The notes beneath the pieces are model-generated. The model was not told the DNA's origin. It was given only the letters and a program-made list of their open reading frames with translations, and did no database searches. This document shows positions 57,003 to 64,000 of a DNA stretch of 64,000 nt, piece after piece. The position numbers and the translations under genes were made by a program. Location of the stretch: the NCBI GenBank assembly GCA_947561395.2, contig OX387192.1:12560221-12624220 (forward strand), written 5' to 3'. Source of the stretch: Buxus sempervirens. Taxonomy: Eukaryota > Streptophyta > Magnoliopsida > Buxales > Buxaceae. The number at the start of each line of letters is the position of its first letter. The first letter of the stretch is position 1.

Positions 57003-57187
57003 TCTTATATGTAAGCATTCATCTGTACAAATGACATATGCTTGTACCTACCATGCATAGACGCATATTATGCGTATGATGTAGTCAGATTTGCTTGTTT
57101 CTATATATATTATGCATATAATGTTGTCAGATTTTCATTTTCTTCTTTCTAACTGATGTCTTGGTTTTTTCTATTGGATTGCTTCAG

Positions 57188-57778
57188 ATGCATGCAGTTG
57201 TTCTACTCTACAATTATTACCACAGAAAGTCATATCCACATCTTGAGTTCCTAAGTTTTGAGTCCTTCTGCAAGGTGGCTGTAAATGCCAAACCTAGTTT
57301 GTTAATGCATATGAGACTCATGCGAGGATCCAATAATTGCAAATTGGATAACTTGGATGAACAGCTTTCAGTTGCTGAGAAAGTGATCATGGATGCTTGT
57401 AATATTTCTCTAGGTTTAGATGCATCAAAAGATGTACCAAGCATGGAAGGTTGGCCTGTTTCAAAAGTCACGGTTTTTCTGATCGACTCCATGAAGAATA
57501 ATTGCATGCTTCTGTTTGGTTTGATCAGTCTGGGGGTTTGGTCACTGATTGAAAAGGAGCTTGATGATCCCAACTCCGACTTGTCAGGTGTGTTGGCAAA
57601 AGATGTGAACAAAAAGAAAAGAATCAATAGAAGGCCTTTGAGAGGTGAAAAGAATTCCAATGAAGATGGCTACCTGAAAGTAGCATTTTCAGCTGTTAAA
57701 GAGACAACCGGTGAGCCATATTTGCATCATGTTACTCTGCTGAAAGAAGTTATGGAATATAAACTTGGCCTGAGATGA
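57188..57778 (+). CDS. Exon 2 (last) of the split plant gene
   Basis: Encodes 196 residues and TGA at 57776-57778. It starts after the acceptor GATTGCTTCAG, in phase with exon 1 (VAKQ then MHAVVLLYNYYHRKSYPHLE), giving a 255-residue product. It has no stops or frameshifts over 591 bp and looks conserved: FLSFESFCKVAVNAKPSLL, EKVIMDACNISLGLDASKDV, SMEGWPVSKVTVFLIDS, then a basic patch KKKRINRRPLRGEK, possibly a nuclear signal, and a C-terminus ending KLGLR. No signal peptide; one moderately hydrophobic stretch (CMLLFGLISLGVWSL) may be a core helix. I do not recognise a named family. The insert-filled intron may impair expression. Confidence 0.75.
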   Translation: MHAVVLLYNYYHRKSYPHLEFLSFESFCKVAVNAKPSLLMHMRLMRGSNNCKLDNLDEQLSVAEKVIMDACNISLGLDASKDVPSMEGWPVSKVTVFLIDSMKNNCMLLFGLISLGVWSLIEKELDDPNSDLSGVLAKDVNKKKRINRRPLRGEKNSNEDGYLKVAFSAVKETTGEPYLHHVTLLKEVMEYKLGLR

Positions 57779-59689
57779 TTTACTGTTTCAATGAAGTTTA
57801 TGCATGTCTTGTCTCTATGCTGTTAATTGTTTTCTGCACTGTCAACTGGTTTTCTTTTCCTTCTGAGTTGTTATTGAAACTGTAAGTGGCATCTTGTTAT
57901 GAGTCGACTATAATGCCATGTAAATGTAACAATTGAGAAAAGAAAAGAGTTTAGTACCAGCTGTAAAACTGAATGTCCAAAGAATTATTTGGTTAAGTTT
58001 ATTCAAATTAATTTTGTGTAAGCTAATAACCTGATCTAACTTATGAAAGATTTCATTGCATTTTAGTGAATGGTGCCAGATATGACTTGAATACCAAATC
58101 AATTCATGATTTTCTTTTTCGTTGAGCGCTATGTAGTTTGGCTTGTTACTGTTTACATATCTCCCTGTACAGTGTCTAGATACAATATCCAGAATCATAA
58201 TTGCTTCTTTATCACGATTTGTTTTTTTTTTTTTTGAGTACAGTGATCGAGAATTTTGTAAATAATTAGTAAAATGATGAAAGATTCCTGTTGTGGCATA
58301 CATCCTTGGTAGCAGTGGCAGTTAACCAAGTTGTTTTTAGATTGAAACTAGATGTATTGCTAAATCACATTATTTGTTTCCTTGTACCTTGCTTTAGATG
58401 TGTGAGGCAGAGAATTGAATTGTGAAGAAACATTGCATTAAGATTGTAAGGTGTAATATTTAATTTCAGCAGTTATGGAATCTTAGTTGAAGGACACTCT
58501 TCTAAGTTCTCACAGTGTGGGATACTGCGGGACAGTACAAGGAAAGTATCTCTAGGTGCTTTTTCATATTCTTTCTAGGTTAGGAAAAACCGTATAAATG
58601 TTTTTCCTCTTCGCGGAAAACTACTTAAAATACTAGCTATATTGAAAGGTAGCATTTACAGTAGACCTTCATGGCATAAAAACTAAATTGATAGATACTG
58701 ACCACTAGGTTATTTTTAATACTCTTTTCTAACAATTTTTCTCAAAAATCATGGTGCAAATCATAAGCTTAATTCTATGGCAATGTTTATTTATTTTGAC
58801 ATCGCTGTTCTAATAATTTGGTACTCTGTGCTCTTCTTTAGATTTGGCACTTACCTAATTCTTGAAGTTGCATCAATTAATTTCTTCAACCTAAATACCC
58901 TCATCTCTCCCATATGGTTCAATATTTAAATCGGGAATTCAATCTGGACTCAGGGTCTTTCTTATGCTCATATTATCTAAAGCTCCCTTCAGTCAAGTAG
59001 CCTAAACCTATGAACGCAGTAGTGTCCTATTCTATTGTCTCTTCCAGTGCTCACATGTCTACATTAATCTAGTTCACTGTATTTTCACCATTTAATAGCT
59101 TACGATAATGTTTTGCAGTTATTTGTTTGAGCACCTTATGCTTTAATAAAAGCTCTAATCAGAAATTTTGATGCATTTAACTCGATCTAGATCCCTTGCA
59201 TTCTTCTCTCAAAGTGCCAGTGAGTTTGTAGCAATATTTCTCAACTTAGTTTGTCTTTTTTACTATATTAGTTTTCATGCATTTATTATTTGGCCTTATT
59301 TATTTTCTTTTCGGTTATTTTTTCATTTCTTTGTTTTCTAAGATCTTTTGGCTTTTTTTTTTCCAATACATCAAGTATATCCTCTTTAATAGTCTTTTGA
59401 ATCTCATTACTCCACCACTAAGTTTTATATTGGGACTGAAACTCGACTCATACATTCTCCTAATAGTCTTTCCCCACTCTTTCAATGCGGTCTGGTCATT
59501 TTATCGTAAATTTTTGTGGATTTTATATCTCAGCTTATACATTATCCTAGAACTCTGTCTCCACTCTTTCAATGTAATCTGATCATTTCATCGTAACTTT
59601 GTGTAGATTTTATATTTCATGTTGTGTAGTTATTTCGTTAATATTTCCTTTTTTTTTCTGTGTCATTTTAATATATGTTCCTCTCTTCT
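57779..59689. other. 3' UTR and unassigned sequence
   Basis: The first 150-200 bp are probably the gene's 3' UTR. The remainder has no supportable gene. A direct repeat of about 60 bp, offset by roughly 92 bp (59468 and 59559, with CCACTCTTTCAATG), is the only structure seen. Confidence 0.4.
59468..59620. repeat. Imperfect direct duplication
   Basis: Two copies of a 60-bp stretch with CACTCTTTCAATG, TCATTTTATCGTAA/TCATTTCATCGTAA and GATTTTATAT, about 92 bp apart. Confidence 0.75.
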
Positions 59690-60561
59690 ATCTCCAAACA
59701 CAAATATCCATCAGCATTACCTGTCTTTTGAATGTAAGACTTCCTCCTCGAATGACTTTGCAATGATTATATGTCTTTAAGTAATTCATCTCCGAAAGGA
59801 AAAATCCAAGATGGCTTCAACTTGGTCCACTGTTGAAATCAATAGATGTTTGCTTCTGCTTTAAATGAAAATATCTGTTACTATAAGATAGTAAGCTGTT
59901 GCAAATTCAAGAAGCGCTTTCCTCATCTTATTTTTTTTTGTCTGAAGCCTCACTTTTATGTTTCTTTCAAAGACTCTATCCGCTTCACCATCATGACATT
60001 TAGGTGCTTGCCTATCTACTCTCTCTCTCTCTCCCTCTTCCCCCACTTTCTCTCCATACACATATCCCCTCATTAAGAATCACTTAAGAGTGATCCATAT
60101 ATATTTTCAAAAATGTTTTACTATTTTTTTCTCGTTTTACTTCAAGCACATAGGCACTGCTAAAGGAGCATTAGCCAGTGGATGACCTGTTGAAGCAGGG
60201 TCTCAAGATAGTTGATTTGGCAATAGACCCAACCTTTGACATTTCTTTTGCAAAGTGGTTACTCTCAGACTTGATCTTGCATTCTCCCGCTAGTTGGTTG
60301 AGGCTTTTACCATCGCACAAAGTGATGGTCCTTGTCTTTAAGCACTAAAAATTTCAAAAATCATGCCAGGATATATTTGATTGTCAACCTATCAATAATC
60401 CTCCAAACGCTCAAAACATTGCTCCATGCCCTTACTTGATATGTTCCAATGCAGTTTATTTTTTTTAGCTTTTCTTGCATACCATGTTTATATTCATCAA
60501 TCTTCCTTGAATGATCTCCTTTGCATTTAGTCTCTAGTAAAAATATTATATTAATACCCAA
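59690..60561 (-). pseudogene. RTE-like LINE endonuclease remnant
   Basis: Minus-strand fragments in order: LLETKCKGDHSRKIDEYKHG ... WSNVLSVWRIIDRLTIKYIL (60540-60365), then KKNKMRKALLEFATAYYLIV (about 59960-59880), then CKVIRGGSLTFKRQV (about 59740-59700). The order and spacing fit the apurinic-type endonuclease of plant RTE LINEs (LQETKWVG, RIGDRII, LLDFAMAYDL, CKVIPGE). Catalytic residues cannot all be read and frames change. It lies opposite in strand to the RT remnant at 56090, so the two are separate insertions or inverted parts. Confidence 0.6.
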
Positions 60562-61166
60562 TTTTTTTTTCTCTACAAACTCTAGTCTACTCTTTGTTTA
60601 AGTACCTATATTTATAGTTTCTCGACAGATCCTTCTTTATTGAACTAACTTGTTTACTTGATATTGTTAATTTCAATGCAAGAACCCCTACCTAACAATA
60701 CAACTGGATATCATAGCCCAAGTCAATCATTATTCTTTCAGTCGTGTTTTTTTGTAGTGGATCATTTCTTATGAATGCTTTAGCATAAGACTAAGATACT
60801 GATGCCATAAAGTATCAAGAAAATTTTTTCACTTGGTTGCCAACCTAACATAACCCTCTTCCTTATCCAGGTTGGAACTGATATGGCACAAATAATTTAG
60901 TTATTAAAGCAATACTAGTGGACTTATGTGATGATTGAGTCATGGTTAAGAGCATTGTGTAGATACACTTGAATCATGAAGTTACGATTGAATTTTTGTT
61001 TTGTTTTTCGATCAGTAAACAAACATAACTAATAATAAGGCTGAGTACAAAGTACACAAACTGTGTACCAGGACAGATGCTACTAACTCATCACACAAGA
61101 AACAACTAAAATAGGGAAAAACTTACAAATTCCATTCATCTCCCCCCTTCCAAACCATAAAATCTG
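60562..61166. other. Unassigned sequence
   Basis: No coding potential or repeat ends seen. Confidence 0.4.
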
Positions 61167-61230
61167 TTTTTTTTTGATGAATAATGAAGATATATATATA
61201 TATATATATTATATGAAAGTAAAGGTTTAG
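61167..61230 (-). mobile_element. 3' tail of a LINE (minus), with poly-T
   Basis: Plus strand TTTTTTTTTGATGAATAATG followed by (TA)n and TATATGAAAGTAAAGG. It is the reverse complement of the tail at 61365-61421, and probably the 3' end of the L1-like LINE to the right. Confidence 0.65.
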
Positions 61231-61421
61231 GATTTTTGAGAGGGGCTTCATTTTGTTTATGATTTGTACAGTGGATTGTTAGGTTTTTTCTGTGTCGGTA
61301 TACTTGGGGTTTTGTGAGGTTTCGCTGAGTTTTTTTTGTGTAATGATTGTATATTCCATACTCTATACCTTTACTTTCATATAATATATATAATCATCTT
61401 CATTATTCATCAAAAAAAAAA
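61231..61421 (+). mobile_element. Short LINE 3' end (plus), with poly-A
   Basis: Ends CCTTTACTTTCATATAATAT ... CTTCATTATTCATC and then ten A's. The G/T-rich text before it is typical of plant LINE 3' UTRs. It lies tail-inward against the minus-strand LINE. Confidence 0.65.
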
Positions 61422-61639
61422 TCAATGCCAAATCCGGTACGACCCTAAATCAACCAGAAACCCCTCCTATACCCAAACACAAAAACCCTCCTAGGAAAAT
61501 AATTACAAACCGCTATCACATATTCACAATGTGCCTTGGCACATTACTGAACAAGTCGTTCAATAATGTACCAAGGTCAAAAACCCTGAACCAGAACTAC
61601 CCGACATCCCATGATAATCGTGGGCCCATCCTTCTTGAC

Positions 61640-64000
61640 ATACTACCATCCATAGTAGATGTAGAATAGCACCATCTATGCCACTCCCTGATTATATCTG
61701 GGGGTGAAATATCCTTAAACTCTGGGAGAACCGAAACCCATGATGCCACTGCTACCATAATGCTTCCAACCACCTAGTCCACCGTCGACCGAGTATCCTA
61801 AAAGATCCTTCCATTTCGCTCCAGCCAAATAAACCACACAACAGCAAGAAATACTACTCTATACATGGCGTGGCCTCTTCTCCCCAACCCCCTCACTTGC
61901 CACTAGATAAAACACTCTTTAAGTGATGTAGGTAGAACCACGACACTTCAATCACCTGTAACACCCGCATCCATATAGGTCTTGCGAATTGGCACTGAAT
62001 GAACAAATGATCAATGCTCTCCCTTGCCTCCATACACTTAAAGCACACTTGCGGAGACAGGGCATTCGTCTTCCATCTTCTCTGGATTCGGTCAGCCGTG
62101 TTAATCTTATACAAAAGGGCCATCCACAGAAAAGCTTTGATCTTAAGAGGTACCTTATGCTTCCGTAGCCTAGACACAGGAAAGGGCATAATAGGATGCA
62201 AAGGATTCTGATTCATAAAATTGAAGGACTTGCATGAGTAAGAGCCAGAAGAAGAGAGAGACCAGATAACCTTATCATGACCTATAAGATCAAGCACCAC
62301 CTCCTTTAGGCTATCTAACAACACGGCAATCTCTTCCAAATGGATGAGGGAATTGACTCGACAATAAAGAACTGCCCCACCACAAATCCTTCCAAAAGCG
62401 AATAGACACCCCAGACCCAATACTCAATTTAACATGTGGATAGAACGAGGATGCTAACCTCATGATGTCCTTCTATGGGCAATTTCCAAATGGATGTGCC
62501 CTTTGATTAATGAATTAGCCATTATCATTGTTACCATATTTGCCAGTAATCACCTGATGCCATAAACTTTCCTTTTCTGTGCTAAAGCGCCACAACCACT
62601 TAGCTAAAAGAGAGGAATTCCAGGCAGCCACCTTGCCCGAACCTAAACCTCCTTGCTCTCTTCCCAAGCATAGCTTATCCCACCCCTCTAAATGGAGCTT
62701 CTTTTCACCCCTCTCCCATAGAAAGTTTCTTTGTGCTTTTTCAATGATTGCCACCACCCTCCTAGGCATTCGGAACAAAGACAAAGTAAACCGGTAAATT
62801 TGCAAGGACTGACTTAATCAATATAATCCTGCCCCCAAAAGAAAGATAGTTCCTTTTCCATATTGTTAACTTCTTCTCTACCATTTCTACTACCGGTTCC
62901 CAAAAACTGAAGCTATGAGGCGACGCCCCAAGAGGAAGCCCTAAGAATGACATCGGCCAAGAAGCCACTTGACACCCTAAAATTTGGCTGAAATCCACAG
63001 ACTCCTGCTCTCCTCTGTTCAACCCTACTAAAGAACTCTTATCCCAATTAACCTTCAACGTTGACACCATATGAAATGTGTGTAAAATACTTCAACCAAA
63101 GGATATGGTCTTTGGATGCCTCAAGGAAGACTAAGGTATCATCAGCAAATTTTAGGTGAGATATCTTAACCTCGTTTCTTCTAACCTGAAATCCCTGGAT
63201 CAAACCCCTATCCATCCCCACCATGAAAAAATTGTGTAGCACCTCCGCTACCAAAGTAAATAGAAAGGGAGAAAGTGGATCCCCATGCCTGATACCCCTT
63301 GATGATGGAAAGAAACCTTTCACCCCTCCATTTACTAGAATAGAAAATAAACCTTCTCCAAACATCCTCTAATCCACCTCCTTCATCGATCACCAAAGCC
63401 TTTCCATCTCAATACTGAATCAATAAAACCCCACTCCACTCTATCATATGCTTTTTCAATATCCAATTTGCATACCACCCCAGGGATCCCAGACCACTTC
63501 CTGCTGTCTACATATTCATTTGCTATTAGCACACAATCCAAGATTTGCCGCCCCTCCACAAAAGCACTTTGATTAACAAATATAATCTTAGGCAACACAC
63601 TTTTCAGCCTAATAGACAACACCTTAGCAATAATCTTGTAAACACTAGTGGTAAGACTTATAAGCCTAAATCCTTTATCCTAATCGCACCAACCCTCTTA
63701 GGAATTAGAACAAGGAACGTTGCATTTGTTGCCTTGTGGATGATGCCACTTGAGTGAAAATCTTGGAACACCTTAAACAAATAATCCTTAATGAGCTCCC
63801 AATTCCTCTTAAAAAATTCAATTGTATATCCATTGGGCCCAGATGCTTTGTCTCCTTCCATCTCCCATACAGCTGCCTTAATCTCCTCCCTATCAAAATC
63901 TCTTTCTATCCAAATGTTCATATTCTCATCCACCTTTGATTGCCCATTCTCCTTCAACTTAAACCCATATTCAATGTTAGATTTATAAAGATTGGGATAA
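61640..64000 (-). pseudogene. L1-like LINE ORF2: RT and zf-RVT, 5' part outside the window
   Basis: Read right to left, in six overlapping frames: WEMEGDKASGPNGYTIEFFK, then NQSAFVEGRQILDCVLIANE and CKLDIEKAYDRVEW (RT fingers and first Asp), SSRGIRHGDPLSPFLFTLVA, LKFADDTLVFLEA (catalytic FADD), SFLGLPLGASP, then WERGEKKLHLEGWDKLC, and the zf-RVT zinc-binding domain (VPLKIKAFLWMALLYKINTA, CFKCMEARESIDHLFIQCQF) at 62414-61893, ending with WFIWLERNGRIF. These are the plant L1 ORF2 blocks. It would copy LINE RNA at nicked DNA, but at least five frameshifts disable it. The endonuclease lies beyond position 64000, if present. Confidence 0.93.

Larger units (their letters stand above)
49070..57187 (+). 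other. 8.1-kb intron of the split gene, packed with mobile elements
   Basis: Donor GTATTC at 49070; acceptor TTGGATTGCTTCAG ending at 57187. It contains a truncated copia element (49603-55390), solo LTR G, a TIR element, and LINE scraps (55385-56700). Segments 49072-49602 and 56720-57187 hold nothing recognisable except the (GC)n(AC)n repeat. Confidence 0.6.

Noticed and set aside
57908-58303. 131-codon minus-strand frame after the host gene
   Set aside because: Low-complexity Lys run from a poly-T stretch, no recognisable domain, and antisense to the 3' flank. Likely chance.

Overview
This is plant nuclear DNA, almost certainly from an angiosperm. It is filled with nested Ty3/gypsy and Ty1/copia LTR retrotransposons, plant LINEs, a 5S-derived Cassandra TRIM LTR and a TIR element, plus one split plant-type gene with GT-AG boundaries. 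I cannot name the species. There is no bacterial, organellar or viral gene set, no tRNA or intact rRNA gene, and no CRISPR array.

Layout. 1-3479: Cassandra solo LTR (174-427), tail of a gypsy Pol (minus), LTR fragments C1 and D1, and a decayed gag. 3480-6228: LTR A1 with its PBS and the start of gag. 6229-10525: leader, PBS and 5' LTR (O1) of a Tat/Ogre-like element on the minus strand. 10588-17697: LTR A3 (minus), split by solo LTR B1 (TSD GGTAA) and solo LTR T1 (TSD GCAAC). 17698-23038: LTR pieces F, E and D2, with B2 inside E. 23039-25451: minisatellite and unassigned sequence. 25452-32706: truncated Tekay/Del-like chromovirus (RNase H, integrase, PPT, 3' LTR C2), with solo LTR B3 in its pol. 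32707-42090: partial LTR B4, carrying T2 and a large solo LTR D3 (TSD TAAAA) that itself holds O2. 42598-48166: LTR A2 plus an almost continuous Gag-Pro-RT-RNaseH frame with two stops, truncated before integrase. 48893-57778: a two-exon plant gene whose 8.1 kb intron holds a truncated copia element (minus), a solo LTR with TSD TCTTG inside that, a TIR element inside that LTR, and LINE scraps. 57779-64000: unassigned sequence, an RTE-like LINE remnant and an L1-like LINE running off the right edge (both minus).

Main new observation. LTRs of several gypsy families here share one internal architecture: TATA box, GC-poor leader, 5' splice donor (GGTAGGTAGCAC type), 1.4-1.9 kb intron-like stretch, pyrimidine tract with AG, and then a short exon-like open frame starting Ala-Asp-x-Arg-Glu and ending Glu-Asp-Tyr-Tyr-Tyr-Pro followed by a stop. 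Between copies A1 and A2 this 30-codon stretch differs at seven bases: six silent third positions and one Val/Ile change. That is the pattern of protein-coding selection, inside an LTR. A second pattern is an array of hairpins with a constant loop and changing but self-complementary stems, found in the intron of every B-family LTR.

No retrotransposon in the window is complete. Most stops in the gypsy frames look like CAG to TAG or CGA to TGA changes, as expected from long-term cytosine methylation.
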